From JBBIND01 sp037444075 (GTDB lineage Bacteria; Acidobacteriota; Terriglobia; Bryobacterales; Bryobacteraceae): DNA of 64,000 nucleotides. The stretch lies in the NCBI GenBank assembly GCA_037444075.1, contig JBBIND010000006.1, positions 32,204 through 96,203 of the forward strand. Reading direction: 5' to 3'. A program made the translations under genes and the position numbers. A model generated the notes under the pieces. It was not told the origin of the DNA, made no database searches, and was given only the letters and a program-made list of their open reading frames with translations. This document shows, in pieces, positions 8,670 through 17,300 of this stretch. Within the stretch, counting starts at the first letter, position 1. Every line of letters starts with the position of its first letter.

Positions 8670-8681
8670 TTGGCGCGCCAA
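8670..8681. promoter_or_regulatory. 12-bp perfect palindrome in the mtrC-like leader
   Basis: TTGGCGCGCCAA is perfectly symmetrical and lies 64 nt upstream of the cytochrome start, downstream of the candidate -10 (8717-8722). Read on the minus strand, it is preceded by CTTGGCTTGGCC, which adds two further TTGGC copies in direct orientation. It could be an operator; a chance palindrome in GC-rich DNA is also possible. Confidence 0.35.
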
Positions 8682-8716
8682 GCTTGCGCCCGGCCAAGCC
8701 AAGTCACAAAATTCTG

Positions 8717-8722
8717 ATTATA
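8717..8722 (-). promoter_or_regulatory. Candidate -10 (TATAAT) of the cytochrome operon
   Basis: On the minus strand TATAAT is an exact -10 match inside an unusually AT-rich stretch. No good -35 lies 16-18 nt upstream, which would suit a promoter needing an activator. The implied leader is about 100 nt. Confidence 0.4.
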
Positions 8723-9031
8723 AAGAACTTAATATCCACAATACGAGCCACGTGCCCTCCCTGCACACGTTTATCAGTGGGGCATGCCGCTCACCTGTGC
8801 CATATAACTCACTATGAGCCTAAATTCGGTCCAGGGCACCCCCCCCAGCAATGGGGGTATCCGGACATGCCTACGACACGTGTAGACGGACGCTTTAAGC
8901 AGATTCAACAACCGAACGGGGCTGCGGCCTCGCCCCATTGGGCGCCACTCCGGCCGCGCTTGAGCACGGATTCGAGACGGGGAGAGCGCTTAAGGGGGCT
9001 GGCAGGGGATTGAGTCAGCGGTTTCCGGCCG

Positions 9032-9062
9032 CGCCGGTGATCACCGGCGGGGGATTACCCCG
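9032..9062 (-). terminator. Paired GC-rich palindromes downstream of fliS
   Basis: An 18-bp perfect palindrome (CGCCGGTGATCACCGGCG, 9032-9049) abuts a CGGGG/CCCCG hairpin (9048-9062), starting 24 nt after the fliS stop. There is no T-tract, so any terminator role is weakly supported. Confidence 0.3.
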
Positions 9063-9085
9063 GCGGCTCGGTCTACCGGCGCGGT

Positions 9086-9529
9086 TCACCAGGCGACGCT
9101 CATCTGAAGTGCGGGAGCCTCTGGTGCATGGTGAAAGCCAGGATTCGGCAGGGTGGCCTGATGGGAGCTGGATGAGGAGCAGGCTTCCCAGGCCTGGAGG
9201 AGGGTCTCCATCAAGCTTTGGGCTTCCTGGAGTGGAGGTTCAGTCTGCGTACTATTGGCTCGCTGCAAAAGACTCTGGAGATAGGCGTACAGTTCCACCA
9301 GGTTTCTGGCGATCTCTCCGCCACGCTCCCTGTCAACGGAGCACGCCAACTCATTGAGAATCTCACCGGCCTTAGTAATCTGAAGGGATCGTTCTGCGAT
9401 TCTGCCTCGCCGCAGCTCCTCGCGGGCGGCGATGACGGCCGCGATAGCGCCCCGGTAGAGCATTCTCACGAGCTTGACGCCATCCGCCGCCAGAATCTCG
9501 CTTTCCAGATAGGCTTGGTCTTTGTACAT
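9086..9529 (-). CDS. fliS: FliS, flagellin export chaperone
   Basis: 147 residues, helical, beginning MYKDQAYLESEILAADGVKL with the FliS signature VRMLYRGAIAAVIAAREELR. It continues through RSLQITKAGEILNELACSVD and a LVELYAYLQSLLQRAN helix. FliS binds the flagellin C-terminus in the cytoplasm to prevent early polymerisation. The last ~40 residues (SSSSHQATLPNPGFH and after) are a family-atypical disordered tail. It lies 72 nt downstream of flaG on the same strand; fliD, often between them, is missing here. Confidence 0.87.
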   Translation of the reverse strand: MYKDQAYLESEILAADGVKLVRMLYRGAIAAVIAAREELRRGRIAERSLQITKAGEILNELACSVDRERGGEIARNLVELYAYLQSLLQRANSTQTEPPLQEAQSLMETLLQAWEACSSSSSHQATLPNPGFHHAPEAPALQMSVAW

Positions 9530-9601
9530 GAGCTTGCGTTATCCTCCACCCAGCTTATCGACGCCCGGCCGTGTTCTTTGAGGGTGCGTGTGAGGCGGGC
9601 C

Positions 9602-9883
9602 TCAAGGCTTCGCAGCCAAGTCGCCCGCCATCCGGAGTACGTAATCCGGCGGGATTTGGCGGATTACCTCCCTGGTATCACGGTCGACCAGCCTTAGCAC
9701 CGGCCGGTGCGAGTCTCTGTCCATCGCAAACGTCAGTTCGTAGTTCTGACCGAACAACTCGGCGCCATTCAGCGCCTGGACAGCTTTGACCAAATCCCGG
9801 TTCTGGGCCAGAGCTTCGCTCTGGGTTGAGTCGATCTTGTCGACGGGCGCGATCATATGCGAATTGATGCTCCCGACTTCCAT
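9602..9883 (-). CDS. flaG: FlaG-family flagellar protein
   Basis: 93 residues. The FlaG core is clear in the second half: LTFAMDRDSHRPVLRLVDRD, then TREVIRQIPPDYVLRMAGDL. FlaG proteins are small flagellar accessory factors linked to filament length. Preceded by an AAGGAGG Shine-Dalgarno and a FliA-type promoter (9921-9948). Expected to be co-transcribed with fliS, giving a two-gene late flagellar operon away from the basal-body genes. Confidence 0.85.
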   Translation of the reverse strand: MEVGSINSHMIAPVDKIDSTQSEALAQNRDLVKAVQALNGAELFGQNYELTFAMDRDSHRPVLRLVDRDTREVIRQIPPDYVLRMAGDLAAKP

Positions 9884-9920
9884 ATTGCCTCCTTGCAGCC
9901 CGAGTAGGCTGCCTGACGTG

Positions 9921-9948
9921 CTTATCGGCCAGCCGGGCGATTTGTTGC
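9921..9948 (-). promoter_or_regulatory. Sigma-28 (FliA)-type promoter for flaG-fliS
   Basis: On the minus strand GCCGATAA (9922-9929) matches the FliA -10 exactly, with GCAA 15 nt upstream as a partial -35. The block AATC-N4-GGCTGGCCGATAAG is the same as the one before the flgM-like gene. The leader would be about 30 nt and contains AAGGAGG before flaG. Confidence 0.68.
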
Positions 9949-9980
9949 GAAAATTCTTCGGAACCGGAAGGGGCGGAGCG

Positions 9981-10526
9981 TCAGACCAGGTTCAGAGCTT
10001 TCTTCAGGGTGCCCCGTTCCTGTTCAATCTTCTTCTGCAGCAGCATGATGGCGTAAATCAACTGCTCCGGGCGGGGTGGACAGCCGGGGACGTAAACGTC
10101 GACAGGAATAACCTGGTTGACGGGAACCAAAGCGTAATTGCTGAAGACGCCGGTCGAGGTGGCGCAGGCGCCCATGGAAATCACCCACTTGGGCTCGGGC
10201 ATCTGCTGGTACAGGCGGCGTATGACCGGAGCCATCTTATTGGATACGCGGCCGGCCACAATGAGCAGGTCGGACTGCCGCGGCGAGCCCCGGAACACCT
10301 CGGCTCCGAAACGGGCTATGTCGTAGCGCGCGGCGCTCATGGACATCATCTCGATGGCGCAGCACGCCAGACCGAAGGTCATGGGCCAGATGGAGTTCTT
10401 GCGGCCCCAGTTGATGGCTTTGTCGACAGTGGTCAGCAGCAAGCCGCCGCCAAAGCCGGACTCCTCAGGGTGGTCGATGCGGTCAAAGAGCCCCTCGACC
10501 TTTTCCAGTTGCGGCCTCTGTTCCAT
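9981..10526 (-). CDS. nuoB: NuoB-type NADH-quinone oxidoreductase subunit
   Basis: 181 residues. The subunit carries the N2 [4Fe-4S] ligands of complex I: the tandem cysteines in MTFGLACCAIEMMSMSAARY, the cysteine in ISMGACATSTG and the cysteine in VPGCPPRPEQ. RGSPRQSDLLIVAGRVSNKM is a family signature. ATG 10526 is preferred over GTG 10529 because AGGGA lies just upstream. No other nuo gene is beside it; neighbours are flaG (97 nt downstream) and divergent malQ (about 33 nt). It may serve a complex encoded elsewhere. Confidence 0.9.
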   Translation of the reverse strand: MEQRPQLEKVEGLFDRIDHPEESGFGGGLLLTTVDKAINWGRKNSIWPMTFGLACCAIEMMSMSAARYDIARFGAEVFRGSPRQSDLLIVAGRVSNKMAPVIRRLYQQMPEPKWVISMGACATSTGVFSNYALVPVNQVIPVDVYVPGCPPRPEQLIYAIMLLQKKIEQERGTLKKALNLV

Positions 10527-10559
10527 CACTTCCCTGGATTATCCCACGTTCCGCGTAGA

Positions 10560-12842
10560 ATGGGTAAATGGACAGTCCGCATGTTCGATACTTCAACTGA
10601 TTTCCGGCCCTCCGGGGACACTACGGAGGCGCTAGGCAGGGCAGCGGGCGTATGGGGCATTGAACCGGGCTTCTGGGACATCTGGGGCACCTATCACGCG
10701 ACCACACCGGCCATCCAACGCTCCATCCTCGAAGCCATGGAGGTCGATTGCTCGAGCGCCCGAGCGATAGATGCTGCCCTGGAAGCGCGCGAATGGAGCG
10801 AATGGAACAGGCTCGCGCCGCCGGTGGCGGTCCTGAGCGAGATCCGGCAACCGGCCGAGCTCACCTTGCGCCTGCCCTCGGGCAGCCAAACCGCGAACGT
10901 GCGCGTGGAGCTGTCTCTCGAAACCGGTGAACGAGAGCAGTTCCTCCGAGCCGTGGCCGAACTGCCCGAGAAAGCATCCATCCGTCTGCGCGGAAAGAGT
11001 TTTGTGGCCAAGGGGCTGCAGTTGCCCACCCTGCCGCTCGGCTACCATGACGTGCGCATCGAACTCGAGGCGGCGGGGGGCGAAAAGTTGGAGTCAACAA
11101 CTCGGCTGATCGTCTGCCCCGAGAGAGCCTATCTGCCGCCACCGCTCGCCGCCGGGCGCCGGTTGGCGGGCCTCAGCGTGGCGCTGTACGGTCTGCGCTC
11201 GCGCCGCAACTGGGGCTGCGGCGATTTCACTGACCTGACCAGACTGGCGGATTGGATGGTGGAGAACCGGCTGGGTGATTTCATCGGCTTGAATCCGCTC
11301 CACGTTACGCACAACCGCGAACCATATAGCGTCAGCCCCTACCTCCCGGTCAGCGTTTACTACCGCAACCCGATTTACCTTGACGTGGAGCGCATCCCTG
11401 ATTTTGAGAACTCTTCGGCGGCGCAGCAACTGCGGCGCAGCCCGGGCGTCGAAGCCGACATCGAGGCCCTGTGCGCTTCCGAGTTCGTCGAATACGAGCG
11501 CGTGAGCGCCCTGAAGCGGAGGTTTCTCAAACTCCTGTTCCGGACCTTCTTGTGGCGCGAATTACGCCGGGAGACGGAGAGGGCGCGGCAGTTTCGCGAG
11601 TATCTCGAAAGCGAGGGGCCGCTCCTGGAGTCTTACGCGTTGTATGCGGCGTTGGACGAGTGGATTCATCGACGCCACCGGGACGCGTGGGATTGGCTGG
11701 CGTGGCCGGAGCCGTACCGTGACCCGGATTCGCCGGAGGTGCGCGACTTCGCCCTTCGCCGCCGGCATTCGATCCTGTTCCATCAATACGTGCAGTGGCA
11801 GGTGGATCTGCAGCTGGCCGACGTCCAACAGCATGTGCGCCGACGCGGCATGGCGATAGGCCTGTACCACGACCTGGCGCTAGCCACTGACAGCCGCGGA
11901 GCCGACCTCTGGGCACACAACGAGTTCTTTGTGCCAGGCTGCCGGGTGGGCGCCCCGCCGGACGATTTTTCTCCCAACGGGCAGGACTGGTCCTTCCCGC
12001 CGCCTCATTCCATCCGTCACCGCGCGGATGGTTACCGCCTGTTCATTGAATCCATTCGCCAGAACGCCCGCCACGGCGGCGCGCTGCGCATAGACCATGT
12101 CATGCGCTTCTTCCGGCTCTACTGGGTTCCACCGGGCGGAGACCCGACTCAGGGCGCTTACGTCCGGGACGAGCACGAAGACCTTCTCGGTATCGTCGCG
12201 CTGGAGAGCGTGCGCCAGAAGGTGCTGGTGGTGGGCGAGGATCTGGGCACGGTGCAACCCAATGTGCGCGAAGAACTGGACAGGCGCGGCATCCTCAGCT
12301 ATCGCCTGCTGTACTTCGAGCGGCATGACGACGGCGCTCCGAAGCTGCCGCACGAGTACCCGCGCCAGGCTCTGGTGGCTTCCACGACGCACGACCTGCC
12401 GACGCTCGCCGGTTTCTGGCTCGGACGGGACATCGAAGCTCGTTTTCTGGCCGGCGTTTTGCCGGATGACCACTCCCGTCAGGCCATGCACGCACAGCGG
12501 GAGCGCGACAAGCAAAGCCTGCTGGACGCCCTGTTCCGGGCACGGATGCTGCCGGACCACTACCCCCGCTCGGTAGCGGATATCCCGTCGCTGACACCTG
12601 AACTTCACAACGCTTTCATAGGTTATCTGGCTTCCACGCCTTGCATGCTGATGGCGTTGAACCAGGAAGACCTTACCAAGGAAACCGAGCAACTCAACCT
12701 GCCCGGCACGACGGAGCAGTACCCCAACTGGCGGCGCAAGATGCGGTTGAGCCTGGAGGACCTGGCCGGCTCTCAGGAAGGCTCTGACTTCGCCGCCATG
12801 TGGCGGAACTGGCTCGAAATCAGTTCGCGAACCGGCGGCTAA
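10560..12842 (+). CDS. malQ: 4-alpha-glucanotransferase (amylomaltase, GH77)
   Basis: 760 residues. Transfers alpha-1,4-glucan segments between maltodextrins. A ~150-residue N-terminal extension precedes the GH77 core, which begins RLAGLSVALYGLRSRRNWGC and includes FIGLNPLHVTHNREPYSVSP. Catalytic residues are in place: nucleophile Asp in RIDHVMR (about 512), acid/base Glu in VVGEDLGTVQP (about 560) and the third Asp in TTHDLPTL (about 612). The open frame extends far upstream but is antisense to nuoB there; ATG 10560 (or 10581) is the reasonable start, with no strong Shine-Dalgarno. Its stop overlaps the convergent beta-helix gene. Confidence 0.92.
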   Translation: MGKWTVRMFDTSTDFRPSGDTTEALGRAAGVWGIEPGFWDIWGTYHATTPAIQRSILEAMEVDCSSARAIDAALEAREWSEWNRLAPPVAVLSEIRQPAELTLRLPSGSQTANVRVELSLETGEREQFLRAVAELPEKASIRLRGKSFVAKGLQLPTLPLGYHDVRIELEAAGGEKLESTTRLIVCPERAYLPPPLAAGRRLAGLSVALYGLRSRRNWGCGDFTDLTRLADWMVENRLGDFIGLNPLHVTHNREPYSVSPYLPVSVYYRNPIYLDVERIPDFENSSAAQQLRRSPGVEADIEALCASEFVEYERVSALKRRFLKLLFRTFLWRELRRETERARQFREYLESEGPLLESYALYAALDEWIHRRHRDAWDWLAWPEPYRDPDSPEVRDFALRRRHSILFHQYVQWQVDLQLADVQQHVRRRGMAIGLYHDLALATDSRGADLWAHNEFFVPGCRVGAPPDDFSPNGQDWSFPPPHSIRHRADGYRLFIESIRQNARHGGALRIDHVMRFFRLYWVPPGGDPTQGAYVRDEHEDLLGIVALESVRQKVLVVGEDLGTVQPNVREELDRRGILSYRLLYFERHDDGAPKLPHEYPRQALVASTTHDLPTLAGFWLGRDIEARFLAGVLPDDHSRQAMHAQRERDKQSLLDALFRARMLPDHYPRSVADIPSLTPELHNAFIGYLASTPCMLMALNQEDLTKETEQLNLPGTTEQYPNWRRKMRLSLEDLAGSQEGSDFAAMWRNWLEISSRTGG

Positions 12843-14293
12843 GGCCTCGGGCCCAGCCGCTCCGCTTCCTTTTCATCTTCCGAAGGGGGATCCGGCGCTG
12901 GTTCCGGTTCCGGGGGACCGAGCGCGCCCATGTCTGCCCGGCTTTCCTCCGTGCGCGGGCTGCTCGCAACGTGACGAACGTACTGCCGGAGAATCTGGTG
13001 TGCGGGCAGCACCGCCTCCGCCAGAGGCGCGCTCTTGCCCAAGGCTGTGGACTCTTCCGAAAGATGAAAGTTCTGCGATTTCGCGTCGATGAAGCCGGGC
13101 GCATCGGCTTCCACCGTTTCCCCGTGGTTCGAAACCGACCCTTCGAATTGCGAGAAACTCACCCGCCAGCCCGGCTGGATCCAGTTGGGGTGCCAATCCA
13201 GACGGCCGGTGACGTCGAGCAAGGAAACGCTGGCGCCGCCGGCGGTGGCGTAAACGATGTTGTTGCGCGCCTCGGCATGTTCCTCGTTGGACGAAAGGCG
13301 CATCAGCGTGGTGCGGTCGGTGCGCGTGGAGACTACGGTGTTGTGGTAGAAGTGCAGCGTGCCTTTCCGGTAGCGCCCCGTGTTGCCGCTGTCGCCGCCG
13401 TAGTGCAGGATCTGGCGGTTGCCTGCGCCCGCCGGCTCGATCAGGATGTTGCCATAGACGAAGGTCTGCCGGTAGAGCGCGTTGTCCCGGATCAGTTCCG
13501 CGCCGGCGTCCACGAGGTCCAGTTGCCGGTTGCCGCTTTCGATCCAGTTGTAACGCACCACCAACCCGGCGGAACGGTCCTTGAGGTTGTTGCCGAGCGC
13601 GCCTTCCAGCAGGGGTCCGTAGCGGTTGTATTGAAAGACGATGTCCAGCGCTTCGGTGTAGCTGTTGTGCTCATACAGGCTGCCCACGTTGCCATTGCCG
13701 TGGATGTGGTTGCCTTCGACGAGCACGGCGCGCGTCGGAGTACCAGCCACGGAGCCGATGAAGAGCCCGTTGCCGCTGTCGCGCAGCACGCAGTTGCGGA
13801 TGGTGAGATGAACGCCCTTCTCCACGTAGATGGCCGCGGCGTTGGCGGCGTAGGTCTGTTTCGCCCCGAAGCGGTCCGTGAACGTGTGCGGCCGCCGGGC
13901 GCCCCGGATCTCCAGATTCTCGACCACGATGTGAGCCGGCAGCGTGTCGGCGGGAACGTTGGCGCCGCCGATTTTGAGCACGCCGCGAGTTTCCCCCCAG
14001 AAGTTCAATGGAGCGGGCGTCAACGCGTTCTCGCCATCGATGACCGGCAATTCGCCTTTGCCGGACGGAACGCCACGCACAGTGATGGGGGCGTCGGCTG
14101 TGCCTTGCCGGCAGATGACCCACTTCTCCCGGTAGGGTTCCGGACGCCAGTGAATGAGCACGACGTCGCCGGGTTGCAGGGCGGCCCACGGCGCCTGCCC
14201 TATGGACGAGTAGGGGCGGTCCGGCCCCACCTCGTAGGTAGCTGCACCCGCAGCAAGCGCGGCCGGAAGCAGTAATGAGAATATGCGCAGCAC
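12839..14293 (-). CDS. Secreted right-handed parallel beta-helix protein
   Basis: 484 residues with a signal peptide (RIFSLLLPAALAAGAAT). The next ~350 residues carry the repeated short strand/turn pattern of right-handed beta-helices: IVVENLEIRGA, HLTIRNCVLRDSGNGLFIGS, AVLVEGNHIHGNGNVG and LVVRYNWIESGNRQ. These folds are common in polysaccharide lyases and glycosidases; no catalytic set could be assigned. A conserved entry YSSIGQAPWAALQPGDVVLI resembles other acidobacterial pectate-lyase-like proteins. Start is GTG 14293. It lies downstream of a TonB-dependent receptor on the same strand. Confidence 0.78.
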   Translation of the reverse strand: MLRIFSLLLPAALAAGAATYEVGPDRPYSSIGQAPWAALQPGDVVLIHWRPEPYREKWVICRQGTADAPITVRGVPSGKGELPVIDGENALTPAPLNFWGETRGVLKIGGANVPADTLPAHIVVENLEIRGARRPHTFTDRFGAKQTYAANAAAIYVEKGVHLTIRNCVLRDSGNGLFIGSVAGTPTRAVLVEGNHIHGNGNVGSLYEHNSYTEALDIVFQYNRYGPLLEGALGNNLKDRSAGLVVRYNWIESGNRQLDLVDAGAELIRDNALYRQTFVYGNILIEPAGAGNRQILHYGGDSGNTGRYRKGTLHFYHNTVVSTRTDRTTLMRLSSNEEHAEARNNIVYATAGGASVSLLDVTGRLDWHPNWIQPGWRVSFSQFEGSVSNHGETVEADAPGFIDAKSQNFHLSEESTALGKSAPLAEAVLPAHQILRQYVRHVASSPRTEESRADMGALGPPEPEPAPDPPSEDEKEAERLGPRP

Positions 14294-14317
14294 TCTGGAA
14301 TTCTAGCTCGGATGAGA

Positions 14318-14344
14318 GCGCGGCGGGAACATGTGCCGCCGCGC
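14318..14344 (-). terminator. Hairpin between the receptor and beta-helix genes
   Basis: A perfect 9-bp stem GCGCGGCGG/CCGCCGCGC with a 9-nt loop. No T-tract follows on the minus strand, so it may attenuate rather than end transcription between the two genes. Confidence 0.4.
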
Positions 14345-14362
14345 CCCGCGGTCAGCGCTGCC

Positions 14363-17300
14363 CTACCAGAGCAGCTTCATAGCCAGCATGATCTGGCGCG
14401 CCGGGTTGGCGCGGTGGGCCACGGCGTTGATGCGGCCGAATGAGCCCGTGCCAAACGACGTGCCAGGGATGTCGAATTGCGGCGTATTGAAGAGATTGAA
14501 CGCCTCGGCGCGGAACTGCAGGCGGAGACTCTCCTTGATCGAGGTGTTCTTGATCAGCGACACGTCGAAGTTGCTTTGGCCCGGTCCGCGCACGTCGGCC
14601 AAAGTCCGCGACAGATTGCCAAATTCAAAAGCCGGCGTATCCACGAATTGGAGGATGTCGAAGTACCTGTCCAGGCGGTCCGTGATTCGCCCGCTCAATT
14701 CGGCGGAGCGGCCGGTACTGCTGGGACGCTGCCCGCCGCCGAAAGAGTTCGTGTTGTTGACGCTGCTGGTGACAGCCAGCGGGCGCCCGCCCTGGAAGGT
14801 CGTGATCCAGTCCAGCTGCCAGCCTTCAATGAGCTTGCGGATCACCGCCACGTCGCCGCCGCGGTAACGCCGTCCGGGACCTACAGGGAACTCGTAGATG
14901 CCGCTGATCACCAGGCGTTGAGGGCGATTGATGGTGGATATTGACCGCTCCGCCTTGAGGTTGTGGTGGCTTTGCCGGCTGCCGATATCATCCAGCAGCT
15001 TCGCGTTCGTGTAAGAACCGAGCACGCTGATACCCCGCGCGAAGCGCTTCTCAACCTTCATCTGGAAAGCGTGATAGGTGGCGCTGCCAATCACCGGAGA
15101 GCGCATGGAGACGCCCGTGTACTGCGGGTAAGGACGCAAGAGCTGTCCGCGCGTGGTGGTCGCGCTGGCCAGGCTGCCCGTGGTGATGTGTCCAACGAAG
15201 GGATTGGCCACTCTCACGAGCAGCGCATCCTTGAGCGCGCGGGTCTCGTCGGTAATCTGGTTCAACTGAAGATCGCTATTCAGCAGACGCAGGCCGCGGT
15301 TGCCGACGTAAGTGGTCTCCACCACCAGATTCCGCGCGAGCTCATATTGCAGCCCGAAGCTGTATTGCTGGGTATAGGTGACGGGACGCTCAACGTCAAC
15401 AAAGGAAACGCTTTGCCCCAGAAGAGTGGACAGCCCCTGCGAGGCGCCGATGGGACTGAGCAGACCCGTGGGGAAAGGATTGCTCAAGCGGTCCTGCGGA
15501 GTGACACCGTCCAGGCTCGACACCATCGGCGTACTGACGCTGAATCCCGGGGAGGCTGCGGTGCCGGCGCCGGAGTCCGAAGTGCCGGCGAAGAAGATTC
15601 CGTAGCCGGTGCGCAGCACCAACTTCGGCGCCAATTGGTAGGCGATGCCGAAGCGTGGCGCGAAATTCAGCCGGTCGGGATCGGTCTGCCCGCGCGGCTG
15701 CCCGCCCGCGCCCGCATAGGTCAATCCGCCCCAGAGCGTGTAGCCGGGCACTTTGCCCTGCAACGGGCTGGGAGTGTCGAAGGCGAAGCCCCGGGTCATC
15801 TGGTTGAAGCGCTCCGTGCGGGGGGCTTCATACTCCCACCGGAGGCCGAGGTTGAAGGTCAGTTTCGGGCTCAGGCGCACGTCGTCCTGGAGATAGAGAG
15901 CGTAGTAGACGTTCTGAAAAGCCGGGCCGACGTTGGTCGGGATGCTGCCGCTGGCCGGCGTCCCCAACAGGAAGGAGGCCACCGAGTGTCCGCTGACGGT
16001 GTCCCGCACGGGGTCCGGACCGCGCGTAAACGCGGGATTGAACGAGTAACTGCCCGAGGCTGTGCCGACCGAAAGCCCGAGGTCTCTGTAGACGCGGATG
16101 TCGCCTCCCCACTTCAGGTTGTGCCGCGCGCCGATGCGCGTCATGCTGCCCTGAAGCGTGTGCACGTCGTCCAGGCTCTCACTCATGCCGGAGCGGCCAA
16201 CGCCGACCACGCCGCTCATCGAGATGGCCGGGAAGATTTCCTGCATCACAAGCCGGGAAAGGCTCTCGGGGAAACCGAGCGAACTCAGCCGGAAGTCCTT
16301 CGGCCGGTATTCGGTGATGTTGCCGTAGCGCACCAAGCCGTAGCGGATGTTGAGCAGCAGGCTGGGGCTGAGCGTGTTCACGTAGTCGAGCGCCGCGCCG
16401 CGGCTAAGGCGGTCCAGGAAGCGCGACTGCGTGGCAATCGTCTCGAAGATGTCGTCGTCGCCCAGCCTCGGGCGGCGGCTGATGGAGAGCCGGACGAACA
16501 GACGCTGCGCGTCGCTGATGGTGTGGTCGACGCGGGTGATGAAGGCATCGTAGTCATCCGGAGAACTGCCGCTCCAGAAGAAGTTGTCTTCGCCGGAGAG
16601 AGGCAGGCCTGGCTGGTTTGGCTTGCCGTAGTATTGCAGGATGTTCAGCGCCACCGGATCCATGCGTGAGCGTGGGATGCGGTTGCCGGGGAACTGGTCC
16701 CTCACGAAATTGCCGGGCCTGTCAGGGACCCCGCGCGTCGAAAACGGATCGAACACGGGCAGGAAGCGGCCGCGCCCGTCATAAGTTTGCGAGAAGTCGC
16801 CGTCTCTTTGCGCCACTGTGGGCACCGTGGCCACGAGCGAGGTGGGGTCCGACTGCCGGATGCTCTCCCAACTGCCGAAAACGAAGGTACGGTTGCGGCC
16901 ATCGTAGAGCTTGGGCAAGTAGACCGGTCCGCCGAGGTTGGCTCCGAACATGTGGAAGCGCTGAATCGGCTTGCCTTGGCCGGCGCGATTGTTGAAGAAG
17001 TTGTTGGCTTCCAGAATGTCGTTGCGCCAGAACTCGTGCAGTGAGCCGCGGAAGCTGTTGGTTCCGCTTTTCACCGTGACGTTCACTACGCCGCCGGCGG
17101 CGCGCCCGAACTCGGCGTCGAAGGTGTTGGTTTGCACCTTCATTTCCTGCACGGCTTCCACCGACGGGATGAACGCCACCGTATTGCCGGCGTCCACGTT
17201 GGGGATTCCGTCCAGCAGCACGTCATTACTGCCGTTCGGATTTCCGCCCATGGAGATGTTGGAGGTAGCGCCGTTGTCGAACGGCCGGGCGAAGCTCCGT

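Larger units (their letters stand above)
8607..9085. other. Intergenic region between the mtrC-like gene and fliS
   Basis: 479 nt with no credible gene. It holds the leader and probable promoter of the mtrC-like gene (minus strand, 8607-8760) and paired GC-rich palindromes downstream of fliS (9032-9062). The middle (about 8760-9000) contains nothing I can assign. Confidence 0.6.

Noticed and set aside
8668..8690. Sigma-54 promoter near the cytochrome operon
   Set aside because: TTGGC and TTGC occur but the GG-to-GC spacing is 12 rather than 10, and it points away from the operon.
8607..8760. CRP (TGTGA-N6-TCACA) or FNR (TTGAT-N4-ATCAA) site before the cytochrome genes
   Set aside because: Only half-sites are present.
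9786..10559. Long in-frame extension upstream of malQ giving a >1000-residue protein
   Set aside because: It is antisense to nuoB and has no domain-like sequence; the GH77 N-terminus begins near 10560.
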